Part shown: in pieces, positions 23,627 to 33,106 of the stretch
Position numbering within the stretch: the stretch's first letter is position 1
Layout of the letters: every line of letters begins with the position of its first letter
Assembly: GCA_900546085.1 (NCBI GenBank)
Contig: URBS01000002.1
Coordinates: 1-46,787, forward strand
DNA: 46,787 bases
Direction of reading: 5' to 3'
Origin: an uncultured Collinsella sp.
Lineage (GTDB): Bacteria > Actinomycetota > Coriobacteriia > Coriobacteriales > Coriobacteriaceae
Position numbers and translations under genes: made by a program
The notes under the pieces: generated by a model
What the model was told of the DNA's origin: nothing
What the model saw: the letters and a program-made list of their open reading frames with translations, nothing else
The model's database searches: none

Positions 23627-25021
23627 ATGGCCCAGGAGACGGTTACGAACGGCACTGAAGCCCTGTTCACTCGCGAGGGCATGCCTCCCGTTAAGGAAAT
23701 GATCCCGTGTGCCCTTCAGCACGTGCTGGCATCGTTTGCCGGCATTATTACCCCGGCGGTCATCATGGCCGGCGTCTACGGCTTTAATAGCCAGCAGAGC
23801 ACCGACATCATTCAGGTTGCGCTTATTCTTTCGGCAATCGACACGGCCCTTCAGGCCTTCGCTCCCTTCCGTCGCATCGGCGGCGGCCTGCCCATCGTCA
23901 TGGGCGTTTCGTTCGCGTTCCTGCCGGCCCTGCAGGCCATGGGCGCCTCGGGCTTTAGCTTTGGTGCGCTGCTGGGCGGCGAGATCGTCGGCGGTGCCGT
24001 CGCGGTCCTCTTTGGTTTGGCCTACAGCAAGATTAAGTGGCTGTTCCCGCCCGTCGTGACCGGTACGGTCATCTTCTCCATTGGCGTCTCTCTCTATCCC
24101 ACGGCCGTCAAGTATATGGCCGGCGGCATGGGTACGCCGCTGTGGGGCACTCCGCAGGCCTGGTGCGTTGCTCTTATCACCTTCGCCGTGGTCTTTGCGC
24201 TCGCCAACTTTGGCAAGGGCACGCTCAAGCTGGGGTCCGTGTTCTTTGGCATGATCGTTGGCATGATCGTTTCGATCCCCTTTGGCATGATCGACTTCTC
24301 CAGCGTCGCCACCGCTCAGGTCTTCGCCCTTCCCAAGCTCATGCCCTACGCGCTCGAGTTTGATCCCGAGGTCTGCATTACCCTCGCCGTCGTGTTCCCC
24401 ATGGTTGCCATCCAGGTTATCGGCGATGTTTCTGCTGCTTGCCTGGGCTCCATCGACCGTATGCCCACCGAGCGCGAGCTCTCCGGCGCTATCGTGTCCC
24501 AGGGCCTCACCTCTATGGTCGGCGGCCTGCTGGGCGGTCTTCCCACCAGCGCCCTTGGCCAGAACGTGGGCATCATCTGCTCCAACAAGGTCGTCAACAA
24601 GTGGGTCTTTGTGATCATTGCGGCCGTCTTTGCCATCGCCGGTCTGTTCCCGCAGCTCTCTGCCGTCCTTTCCGCTATCCCGCAGCCCGTCATCGGCGGC
24701 GCGACCGTCGGCGTCTTTGGCACCATCACCATGAACGGCGTGCGCATGTTCACCCGCGAGGGCCTCACGCAGCGCACTACCACCATCGTCGGTACCTCTG
24801 TCGTCTTTGGCCTGGGTATCTGGATGGCCAGCGGTTGCCTTGCCGGCGAGGGTATGCCCGCCTGGGTGTCCACCGTCATCGGCTCCAATGCCGTAACCCC
24901 CACCGCCATCATGGCCATTGTCCTTAACCTGATCCTTCCGCAGACGCCGGTCGTGGCTCAGCACATCGATGCCGCCAAGGACGCTGCCGTGGATCTGGTC
25001 TTGCCCGAGAGCAAGAAGTAA
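23627..25021 (+). CDS. NCS2-family purine (xanthine/uric acid) permease
   Basis: Proton-coupled nucleobase transporter of 464 aa with about 14 hydrophobic segments. ALQHVLASF near the N terminus and the PTSALGQNVGII motif identify NCS2. The Gln-Asn pair there is typical of xanthine/uric-acid carriers rather than uracil carriers. The functionally important TM8 carboxylate, Glu272 in E. coli XanQ (LETIGD), is Gln here (IQVIGD, codon CAG at 24413-24415). That is unusual. It is the first gene of a cluster with ssnA, ygfK, a ferredoxin and a molybdenum hydroxylase, matching purine uptake for breakdown. The ATG at 23627 has only a weak ribosome site (GGTGG). Confidence 0.88.
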   Translation: MAQETVTNGTEALFTREGMPPVKEMIPCALQHVLASFAGIITPAVIMAGVYGFNSQQSTDIIQVALILSAIDTALQAFAPFRRIGGGLPIVMGVSFAFLPALQAMGASGFSFGALLGGEIVGGAVAVLFGLAYSKIKWLFPPVVTGTVIFSIGVSLYPTAVKYMAGGMGTPLWGTPQAWCVALITFAVVFALANFGKGTLKLGSVFFGMIVGMIVSIPFGMIDFSSVATAQVFALPKLMPYALEFDPEVCITLAVVFPMVAIQVIGDVSAACLGSIDRMPTERELSGAIVSQGLTSMVGGLLGGLPTSALGQNVGIICSNKVVNKWVFVIIAAVFAIAGLFPQLSAVLSAIPQPVIGGATVGVFGTITMNGVRMFTREGLTQRTTTIVGTSVVFGLGIWMASGCLAGEGMPAWVSTVIGSNAVTPTAIMAIVLNLILPQTPVVAQHIDAAKDAAVDLVLPESKK

Positions 25022-25038
25022 CCAATTCGGTGCTATTC

Positions 25039-25138
25039 GTCGGCGGACGCATCGCCTCGTCCGCCGACGTCATGCGGCGCCAAGCCGCACTTCAAAGGGT
25101 TCGTCCCTTTGGTGAAGCGTTGACGGGAGAGGGCCCGT
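25039..25138 (+). promoter_or_regulatory. Run of four hairpins between the permease and ssnA
   Basis: Consecutive stem-loops are GTCGGCGGACG with CGTCCGCCGAC (25039-25068), TGCGGC with GCCGCA (25073-25089), CAAAGGG with CCCTTTG (25093-25111) and ACGGG with CCCGT (25123-25138). None has a T-run. They occupy most of the 196-nt gap and may protect or process the mRNA, or form a structured leader for ssnA. Confidence 0.7.
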
Positions 25139-25217
25139 TTCCGGTGTAGGCCGGCGCTTCGCACTTCCGCTATGTCAGAGGTGTCAAACCCCGCCCCTGA
25201 TGTTGAAGGGAGCATTC

Positions 25218-26573
25218 ATGCTTCTGGTCGCTAACGGTTCCGTCTTTACTCGCAACGCCCAGACCCCGTTCATCCCCAACGGTGCGGTCGCCATTGACGG
25301 AGATACGATCGTCGAAGTGGGCCCCGAGTGCGAGCTCAAGGTCAAGTACCCGGATGCCGAGTACGTCGACGCCCAGGGCAACCTCATCATGCCCGGACTC
25401 ATTAACTGCCACACCCACATCTACTCGGGTCTGGCCCGCGGCCTTACCATTAAGGGCTGCAACCCCACCAACTTCCTGGAGAATCTTGAGCAGCAGTGGT
25501 GGAAGATCGACGACAACCTGACGCTCGACGGCACCAAGGCCAGCGCCTATGCCACGATTCTTGACTCCATCCGCGATGGCGTCACCACGATCTTCGATCA
25601 CCACGCGAGCTTCTGCGAGATCCCGGGAAGCCTCTTTACCATTAAGGACGCCGCTCAGGAGCTGGGCATGCGTTCGTGCCTGTGCTACGAGGTCTCCGAC
25701 CGCCGCGGCCAGGAAAAATGCGACCAGGCCATTGCCGAGAACGCCGAGTTTGCCCAGTGGGCCGCCAAGGAGCGTCGCGATAACGACAACCATATGATCG
25801 CCGCCATGTTTGGCGGACATGCCACCTTCACGCTTTCGGACGAGACCATGGATAAGATGGCCGAGGCCAACAACGGCCTGACCGGCTTCCACATCCATGT
25901 GTGCGAGGGCATGAACGATGTGTGGGACTCCCGTCTCAACCGCGGTGGCATCAGCCCCGTCGAGCGCCTGCTGCAGCACAACCTGCTGGGTCCCGACACC
26001 ATGCTCGGCCACTGCATCCACGTGACGCCTGCCGAGATGGATATCGTCAAGGAGTCCGGCACCTGGCTCGTCAACAACCCCGAATCCAATATGGGCAACG
26101 CCGTGGGCTGCGCCCCCGTGCTCGAGTTCTTCCGCCGCGGCATTCCCGTGTGCATGGGCACCGACGCCTACACCCACGATATGCTCGAGAGCCTCAAGGT
26201 CTTCCTGATCATTCAGCGCCACAACGCCGCCATGCCCAACGTGGGCTGGTGCGAGGCCATGACCATGCTGTTCGAGAACAACGCCAAGATGGCGAGCAAG
26301 TACTTCGATCGCAAGCTCGGTGTGCTCGAGGCCGGCGCTGCCGCCGACGTCATCGTTATGGACTACAAGCCCTTTACGCCGCTGAGCGAGGAGAATATCG
26401 ACGGCCACATGCTCTTTGGCATGATGGGCAAAAACTGCCGCACCACCATCATCAACGGCCGCGTCCTGTACAAGGATCGCGAGTTCGTTGGCATTGATGA
26501 GGACAAGATCAACGCGTGGACCATGGCCGAGTCCAAGAAGCTCTGGAGCACGCTCAACGATCGCACGTACTAA
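25218..26573 (+). CDS. ssnA: SsnA-type amidohydrolase
   Basis: Metal-dependent hydrolase of the cytosine-deaminase/chlorohydrolase type, 451 aa. Metal ligands are visible as NCHTH (His65, His67), FHIHV (His225, His227), GHCIH and GTDAY. SsnA is regularly found with ygfK and xdhD in purine-degrading enterobacteria and clostridia, where it is implicated in anaerobic uric acid breakdown. I chose the ATG at 25218 because GAAGGGAG lies just upstream; the ATG at 25200 has no such site. It lies between two hairpin-rich gaps in a five-gene run. Confidence 0.9.
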   Translation: MLLVANGSVFTRNAQTPFIPNGAVAIDGDTIVEVGPECELKVKYPDAEYVDAQGNLIMPGLINCHTHIYSGLARGLTIKGCNPTNFLENLEQQWWKIDDNLTLDGTKASAYATILDSIRDGVTTIFDHHASFCEIPGSLFTIKDAAQELGMRSCLCYEVSDRRGQEKCDQAIAENAEFAQWAAKERRDNDNHMIAAMFGGHATFTLSDETMDKMAEANNGLTGFHIHVCEGMNDVWDSRLNRGGISPVERLLQHNLLGPDTMLGHCIHVTPAEMDIVKESGTWLVNNPESNMGNAVGCAPVLEFFRRGIPVCMGTDAYTHDMLESLKVFLIIQRHNAAMPNVGWCEAMTMLFENNAKMASKYFDRKLGVLEAGAAADVIVMDYKPFTPLSEENIDGHMLFGMMGKNCRTTIINGRVLYKDREFVGIDEDKINAWTMAESKKLWSTLNDRTY

Positions 26574-26587
26574 TTACAAGTAGATTC

Positions 26588-26702
26588 ACGCGCGTCGGAT
26601 GTTTCGCCGCATCCGACGCGCGTATAGGCGACCTCCGCGGGGTCGCCGGCGCTGTGCTAGCGCTACACCGTATTTGCGCCCGCCGCGCGGTCTCGCCGGG
26701 CG
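26588..26702 (+). promoter_or_regulatory. Run of four hairpins in the ygfK leader
   Basis: The stem-loops are a 14-bp perfect stem ACGCGCGTCGGATG with CATCCGACGCGCGT (26588-26623), GGCGACC with GGTCGCC (26627-26647), GCGCT with AGCGC (26649-26663) and CGCCCG with CGGGCG (26677-26702). No T-run follows the first. The start of ygfK is 20 nt after the last. A structured leader, processing site or transcript-stability element is likely. Confidence 0.75.
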
Positions 26703-26721
26703 TTACAGAGAGGAGCTCACT

Positions 26722-29721
26722 ATGAGCGACATCATGAGGCCGATCCCGTTTTCGCAGCTGATGAACTGGATCATCGAGGAGCACAAGACCCAGGACGCCA
26801 TCTTTGGCGTGCGCAAGATGGTCACGACCAACCAGGAGGGTGCGCTTCCCATTTTTGACGAGCGTATCGAGACTCCGTTTGGCCCGGCCGCCGGCCCCAA
26901 TACGCAGCTTGCCCAGAACATCGTGGCATCCTATGTGGCTGGTTCTCGCTTCTTCGAGCTCAAGACTGTTCAGGTTATGGACGGCGAGGAGCTCTCCAAG
27001 TGTGTGAACAAACCCTGCATTGTGGCGCAGGACGAGTGCTACAACTGCGAGTGGTCGACCGAGCTCGAGGTTCCGCAGGCCTTTGCCGAGTACGTGAAGG
27101 CATGGTTCGCCTGCCACCTGATCGCTCGCGAGTACGGCTTGGGCAGCCCGGACGGCTTTGTCTTCAACATGTCCGTGGGCTATGACCTCGAGGGTATTAA
27201 GAGCCCCAAGGTCGACGCCTACATCGAGGGCATGAAAGACGCCAGCGGCTCCGAGGTTTGGAACGAGTGCCGCACATGGGCGCTTGCCAACCTGGACAAG
27301 TTTGAGCATGTCGATGCCGCGTTTGTCGAGTCCATCCCGGCGCGCGTCTCCAACTCCATCACCGAGTCTACCCTGCACGGCTGCCCGCCGGCGGAGATCG
27401 AGCGCATCGCGACCTATCTGATCACCGAGAAGGGCCTCAACACCTACATCAAGTGCAACCCCACGCTGCTGGGCTATGAGTTTGCCCGTCAGCGCCTGAA
27501 CGAGCTGGGCTTTGACTACATCGTCTTCGACGATACACACTTCCGCGAGGACCTGCAGTGGGCCGACGCCGTGCCCATGTTCGAGCGCCTGATTGCCCTG
27601 TGCGCCGAGCGCGGCCTGGAGTTTGGCGTCAAGCTGACCAACACGTTCCCCGTCGACGTGACGAGGAACGAGCTGCCCTCCACCGAGATGTATATGTCCG
27701 GCCGTTCGCTGTTCTCGCTGACCATCGAGGCCGCCCGTCGCATTACCGAGCAGTTCGATGGCAAGCTGCGCATCAGCTACTCCGGCGGTGCCACGGTCTA
27801 CAACATCCGCGCCCTGTATGACGCCGGCATTTGGCCCGTTACCTTGGCGACTGACGTGCTCAAGCCCGGTGGCTACGAGCGCTTTAGCCAGATGGCCGGC
27901 GAGTTTACCGATCTGGATGGCAAGCCGTTCGCGGGCGTTTCGCTCGAGGCCGTGACCGCGATCCAGACCGATTCGCTCACCAACCCGCTCTACAAGAAGC
28001 CGCTGCGCCCGCTGCCCGACCGCAAGGTCGTCGGCAAGAGCCCGCTTTCCGACTGCTTTACCACGCCGTGCCGCACGAGCTGCCCCATCCAGCAGGATAT
28101 TCCCGCCTATCTGGCGGCTGTTGACGAGGGCCGCTACGAGGACGCGCTCAACATCATCATCGAGCGCAACGCCCTACCGTTCATTACCGGCACCATTTGC
28201 CCGCATCCTTGCGGCCGTGCCTGCGAGCGTGCATTCTATGAGCCCGAGGGCGCCCAGATCCGCGCCAGCAAGCTCAAGGCCGCCCGCGAGGCCATGACCG
28301 CCGTGCTGCCCAAGCTGCGCGCCCAGGCCATCGCCAACGACGGCGAGCGCAACGTTGCCGTTATCGGCGGCGGCCCGGCCGGCCTGGCGACGGCGTTCTT
28401 CCTGACACGTGCCGGCGTGCCCGTCACTATCTTCGAGGCCCGCGATTCGCTCGGCGGCGTGGTCCGTCACGTGATCCCCGAGTTCCGCATTGCGAGCGAC
28501 GATATCTCGCACGACGCCGAGCTCTGCCTGGCCTTTGGCGCCAAGGTTCAGCTCAACGCTCGCGTGGAGTCCATTGACGAGCTCAAGGCCCAGGGCTTTA
28601 CCGACGTGGTCGTGGCCACCGGTGCCTGGATGCCCGGCTCTGCGGGCCTGGGCGAGGGTGCCGAGCTCGACGTGCTGGAGTTCCTCGAGGCTGCCAAGAA
28701 GGGCGAGAAGCTCGAGCTGGGCGAGGACGTCGTGGTCATTGGCGCCGGCAACACCGCCATGGACGCGGCCCGCGTGGCCAAGCGTCTGGCTGGCGTGAAG
28801 AATGTGCGCCTGGTGTATCGCCGCACCAAGAAGCAGATGCCCGCTGACGAGGAAGAGCTTGATCTTGCTCTTGCCGACGGTGTTGAGTTCTGCGAGCTGC
28901 TGGCACCCAAGGCACTCAACGGCGCCGTGCTGACCTGCGACGTTATGGAGCTTGGCGAGCCGGATGCAAGCGGCCGTCGCAGCCCCGTCGCCACGGGCGA
29001 GACCGTCGAGCTTTCCGCCACCACGGTGATCTGCGCCGTGGGCGAGGGCATCGATGCCAGCCTGTACGACGCCGTGGGTGTTGAGCACGACCGTCGCGGC
29101 CGCCTTGCCGCCACCTCCACCGGCGTCGAGGGCGTCTGGGCTGCCGGTGACTGCCGTCGCGGTCCGGCCACCGTGGTCGAGGCTATCGCCGACGCCGCCG
29201 AGGTCGCCCGTGCCATCGCTGGCGTGGACTTTAACAAGTACGCCGACCAGAATGCTCAGGCCGGTCGCGAGGACGCCTGCTACGAGCGCAAGGGGTCGCT
29301 GTGCCGCGACAAGCGCAATTGCACCAAGACCCGCTGCCTGGGCTGCGGCTCGGTGTGCGAGGTCTGCTGCGACGTGTGCCCCAACCGCGCCAACGTGGCA
29401 ATTAAGGTGCCGGGCCTGGCCAAGCATCAGGTCGTCCATGTCGACGGCATGTGCAACGAGTGCGGCAACTGCGCCGTGTTCTGCCCCTACCAGGAGGGTC
29501 GTCCCTACAAGGACAAGCTCACCCTGTTCTGGAGCGATCAGGACATGGAGAACTCCGAGAACGAGGGCTTCCTGGCCGTGGACGAGGACCACTTTAAGGT
29601 TCGCGTCGCCGGCACGGTCCGCACCGTCTCGGTCGATGCCGTCAACACCGGTCTACCCGAGGCCGTCCGCCTGACCATCAAGGCCGTGCGCGACAGCTAT
29701 CCGTATCTCCTTAAGAAATAG
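26722..29721 (+). CDS. ygfK: YgfK, putative selenate reductase / flavoprotein subunit
   Basis: The 999-aa protein has a DHOD-like N-terminal part (ETPFGPAAGPNTQ). A GltD-like module follows: the cysteine-rich segment CRTSCPIQQDIP and CPHPCGRACERAF, FAD site VAVIGGGPAGLATAFFL near 545 and NAD(P) site VVVIGAGNTAMDAARVAKR near 670. The C-terminal ferredoxin pair is CLGCGSVCEVCCDVCP and CNECGNCAVFCPY, near 870-915. In E. coli it is about 1030 aa and sits with ssnA and xdhD; it has been linked to selenate reduction and to anaerobic uric acid use. Here it probably passes electrons between NAD(P)H, the adjacent ferredoxin and the hydroxylase. The ATG follows GAGAGGAG. Confidence 0.92.
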   Translation: MSDIMRPIPFSQLMNWIIEEHKTQDAIFGVRKMVTTNQEGALPIFDERIETPFGPAAGPNTQLAQNIVASYVAGSRFFELKTVQVMDGEELSKCVNKPCIVAQDECYNCEWSTELEVPQAFAEYVKAWFACHLIAREYGLGSPDGFVFNMSVGYDLEGIKSPKVDAYIEGMKDASGSEVWNECRTWALANLDKFEHVDAAFVESIPARVSNSITESTLHGCPPAEIERIATYLITEKGLNTYIKCNPTLLGYEFARQRLNELGFDYIVFDDTHFREDLQWADAVPMFERLIALCAERGLEFGVKLTNTFPVDVTRNELPSTEMYMSGRSLFSLTIEAARRITEQFDGKLRISYSGGATVYNIRALYDAGIWPVTLATDVLKPGGYERFSQMAGEFTDLDGKPFAGVSLEAVTAIQTDSLTNPLYKKPLRPLPDRKVVGKSPLSDCFTTPCRTSCPIQQDIPAYLAAVDEGRYEDALNIIIERNALPFITGTICPHPCGRACERAFYEPEGAQIRASKLKAAREAMTAVLPKLRAQAIANDGERNVAVIGGGPAGLATAFFLTRAGVPVTIFEARDSLGGVVRHVIPEFRIASDDISHDAELCLAFGAKVQLNARVESIDELKAQGFTDVVVATGAWMPGSAGLGEGAELDVLEFLEAAKKGEKLELGEDVVVIGAGNTAMDAARVAKRLAGVKNVRLVYRRTKKQMPADEEELDLALADGVEFCELLAPKALNGAVLTCDVMELGEPDASGRRSPVATGETVELSATTVICAVGEGIDASLYDAVGVEHDRRGRLAATSTGVEGVWAAGDCRRGPATVVEAIADAAEVARAIAGVDFNKYADQNAQAGREDACYERKGSLCRDKRNCTKTRCLGCGSVCEVCCDVCPNRANVAIKVPGLAKHQVVHVDGMCNECGNCAVFCPYQEGRPYKDKLTLFWSDQDMENSENEGFLAVDEDHFKVRVAGTVRTVSVDAVNTGLPEAVRLTIKAVRDSYPYLLKK

Positions 29722-29732
29722 GCGAGTCTCTT

Positions 29733-30212
29733 ATGGCCAAATCCATTCAACATAACGTGGCCTACGTTGCCTGCGGAAGCGGTTGCGCCTCCGCAGGCGG
29801 CGACGCCCGCTGCAGCGAAGGCTGCATTGGCTGTGGCGCCTGTGTCGCGGCCTGCCCCCACGGTGCCATTGCGCTGGTCGATGGCATTGCCCGCGTGGAT
29901 CGCTCCAAGTGCACGGGCTGTGGCCTGTGCGGCATGGCGTGCCCGCAGCGCGTGATTGCCTTTGTTCCCGGCTATCAGAACATCCTGGTGCGCTGCAACA
30001 ACACCGATAAGGGCGCCATTGCGCGCAAGATCTGCGACACGAGCTGCATCGGTTGCGGCATGTGTGCCAAAAAGTGCCCTGCCGGTGCTATCCGCATCGA
30101 GGACAACTGCGCCCATATCGACGGCGCGGACTGCCTGTCGTGCGGCATGTGCGCCGTCGTCTGCCCGCATGGCGCCATCCACGACCGCACCGGCATCGCC
30201 GCCGGCGTGTAG
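29733..30212 (+). CDS. Ferredoxin with four [4Fe-4S] motifs
   Basis: The 159-aa protein contains four CxxCxxCxxxC motifs: CIGCGACVAACP, CTGCGLCGMACP, CIGCGMCAKKCP and CLSCGMCAVVCP. It could therefore hold four [4Fe-4S] clusters in two ferredoxin-like halves. The arrangement resembles RnfB-type electron carriers without the membrane part. It starts 11 nt after ygfK and ends 12 nt before the hydroxylase, so it is most likely the electron carrier between them. Confidence 0.92.
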   Translation: MAKSIQHNVAYVACGSGCASAGGDARCSEGCIGCGACVAACPHGAIALVDGIARVDRSKCTGCGLCGMACPQRVIAFVPGYQNILVRCNNTDKGAIARKICDTSCIGCGMCAKKCPAGAIRIEDNCAHIDGADCLSCGMCAVVCPHGAIHDRTGIAAGV

Positions 30213-30224
30213 AAGGGAATCACC

Positions 30225-32985
30225 ATGGCACAGGAATTCACTTTTACCGTTAACGGCGTCGAGCGCACGACGACTCAGAACAAGCCGCTGCTGCGCTACC
30301 TGCGCGACGACCTGCACATCCATTCCGCCAAGGACGGCTGCTCCGAGGGCGCCTGCGGTACCTGCACCATCCATGTGGACGGTGCCGCCGTCAAGGCGTG
30401 CGTGCTGACCACCGCCCTTGCCGCCGGCCGCAACATCGTGACCGTCGAGGGCCTGCCCGAGGACGTGCGCGAGGCCTTTGTGTACGCCTTTGGCGCCGTG
30501 GGCGCCGTGCAGTGCGGTTTTTGCATCCCCGGCATGGTCATGGCGGGTGCAGCGCTCATCGCCGAGGACCCCGAGCCCACCGAGGAGCAGATCAAGTACG
30601 CCATCCGCGGCAACGTCTGCCGCTGCACCGGCTACAAGAAGATCATCGAGGGCATCTCGCTGGCCGCTGCGGTGCTCCGCGGCGAAAAGCAGATCGACGA
30701 GGATCTGGAGCGCGGCGACGACTACGGCGTGGGCAAGCGCGCCTTCCGTATCGACGTGCGCAAGAAGGTGCTCGGCGAGGGTAAGTACCCCGACGACATC
30801 GACGAGATCGACCAGCCGGGCCTGACCTATGCCAGCGCCGTGCGCTCCAAGTACCCGCGCGCCCGCGTGCTCTCCATCGATACCTCCAAGGCCGAGGCCC
30901 TGCCCGGCGTGGTGGGCATCCTGCGCGCCGAGGACGTGCCGGTCAACCAGGTCGGCCACCTTATCCAGGACTGGGACGTCATGATCGCCCAGGGCGATAT
31001 CACCCGTTGCGTGGGCGACGCCATCGTGCTGGTGGTTGCCGAGGACGAGACGACGCTCGAGAAGGCCAAGAAGCTCGTAAAGATTGATTACGAGCCGCTG
31101 GAGCCCGTGCGTAACATTGTCGAGGCCAGGGCTGCTGACGCCCCGCGCCTGCACGACAGCTTCTTTGCCTTCGGCAACACGGTGGAGCTCAAGGACAACG
31201 TGTGCCAGAGCCGCCACGTGACGCGCGGCGACGCCGCCAAGGCGCTGGCAGAGAGCGCGTTTACCGTGACGCAGCGCTTTACCACGCCCTTTACCGAGCA
31301 TGCCTTCTTGGAGCCCGAGTGCGCCGTTGCCTTCCCGTACAAGAACGGCGTCAAGGTGCAGTCGACCGACCAGGGTGCCTACGACACGCGCAAAGAGTGC
31401 GCCCACATGTTTGGCTGGGATAGCGAACCCGAGCGTGTGGTCGTCGAGACCATGCTCGTGGGTGGCGGCTTTGGCGGTAAGGAGGACGTTTCGGTCCAGC
31501 ACCTGGCCGCGCTCGCCGCATATAAGTTCCAGCGTCCTGTGAAGTGCAAGCTCACGCGTGCCGAGTCGCTCGCGTTCCATCCCAAGCGCCACGCCATGGA
31601 CGGCACCTTTACGCTGGGTTGCGACGCCGAGGGCAACTTTACCGGTCTGGACTGCGAGATCAACTTTGATACCGGCGCCTACGCGTCGCTGTGCGGCCCG
31701 GTGCTCGAGCGCGCCTGCACGCATGCCGTCGGCCCCTACAAGTACCAGAACACCGACATTCGCGGCTTTGGCTACTACACCAACAACCCGCCCGCCGGCG
31801 CGTACCGCGGCTTTGGCGTTTGCCAGTCTGAGTTTGCGCTCGAGAGCCTGATTGACTTGCTGGCAGAGAAGGTCGGCCTGGATCAGTGGGAGATTCGTTA
31901 CAGAAACGCCATCGAGCCGGGTGAGGTTTTGCCCAACGGCCAGATTGCCGATTGCTCCACGGCGCTTAAGGAGACGCTGCTCGAGGTCAAGGATGCCTAC
32001 TATGCGCATCCCGGACATGCCGGTATCGCCTGCGCCATGAAGAACGCCGGCGTGGGCGTGGGCCTGCCCGATGCCGGCCGCTGCAAGATTCGCGTCGAGG
32101 GTGGTCGCGCCGTGGTTTATGCCGCCACATCCGACATCGGCCAGGGCTGCAACACGGTCTTTTTGCAGGACGTTGCCGAGGCCTGCGGTCTGCCGCTGAG
32201 CTGCATTGCCAACGGCGAGTGCTCCACCGAGAACGCTCCCGACTCCGGCACCACGTCTGGCTCGCGTCAGACGGTCGTGACCGGCGAGGCCGTGCGCGGC
32301 GCCGCCTTCCTACTGCGCGATGCCATGCTTGGCATCGAGGCCGGCAAGCCTGCGCCCACCGCTCCCGTGAGCGCGCATGGCGACGGCGTCAAGATCGAGT
32401 ACGACGACGGTCGCGCCTACCAGCTGCGCACGCAGGAACTCGTCGCTGGCCAGGGTATGCATCCTCAGGACCCTGCGGCCACCATCAAGGCGCTCGAGGG
32501 ATGCGAGTTTGGCTACGTGTATCTGGAGCCGACCGACAAGCTGGGCGCCGATGTTCCCAACCCCAAGAGCCACATCTGCTACGGTTTTGCCACACATGTG
32601 GTCATTCTGGATGATGACGGCCGCGTGAGCGAGGTCTATGCCGCACACGATTCCGGCAAGGTGGTCAACCCCATCTCCATCCAGGGTGCTCATGGGCATG
32701 GGCTATGCGCTGACCGAGGACTGGCCACTCAAGGACTGCGTGCCCCAGGCAAGGTACGGTACGCTCGGGCTGTTCCGTGCGCCCGAGATTCCGGATATCC
32801 ACGCCATCTACGTGGAGAAGGACGAGCTGCTGCCCGTGGCATACGGCGGCAAGGGCATCGGCGAGATCGCCACGATTCCCACGGCGCCCGCCGTACAGAA
32901 CGCCTATCGCGCGTTTGACGGCAAGCTGCGTCCGGATCTGCCCATGGTGGATACGCCGTACAGCCGCGCCCGTCACCGCGGGTAG
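30225..32985 (+). pseudogene. xdhD: XdhD-type molybdenum hydroxylase, frameshifted near the C terminus
   Basis: A fused small and large subunit of the xanthine dehydrogenase family. The N terminus has the plant-type [2Fe-2S] site (CSEGACGTC) and the second [2Fe-2S] site (QCGFCIPG, NVCRCTGY). The large part holds the molybdopterin motifs VGGGFGGKED and AYRGFGVCQSEFALES. The frame is intact to NPISIQG at about 32685. It then shifts: the expected C terminus (VLMGMGYALTED to GKGIGEIATIP, with the catalytic Glu) continues in another frame to TAG at 32985. The usual QVEGG before VLMG is absent, consistent with a 17-nt deletion. Repaired, the protein would be 925 aa, without an FAD domain. Real mutation and assembly error are both possible. 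Confidence 0.85.
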
Positions 32986-33053
32986 GGTAGAGCGCGGGCG
33001 GCCATTGTTGACTGCCGTCTGCGCTCAACGCCAACTGCATAAGCTGCGTCTTT

Positions 33054-33089
33054 GGCCCCAGCTCCATCGCGAGCCGGGGCCTTTTGTTT
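33054..33089 (+). terminator. Terminator after the hydroxylase gene
   Basis: GGCCCC plus GCTC (33054-33064) pair with GAGC plus GGGGCC (33071-33081), followed by TTTTGTTT. It should end the purine operon. The right-hand 36 nt (33060-33095) recur exactly at 36909-36944. Confidence 0.85.
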
Positions 33090-33106
33090 GGAGCGCCTCC
33101 GCATGT

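Noticed and set aside
26722..29721. Selenocysteine (in-frame TGA) in ygfK
   Set aside because: The frame is open throughout without TGA, so nothing suggests a selenoprotein.
29697..32018. A 773-codon open frame on the minus strand
   Set aside because: It is the complement of ygfK's end, the ferredoxin and the hydroxylase, in GC-rich DNA. The translation has low complexity and no motif, while the + strand genes have clear ones.
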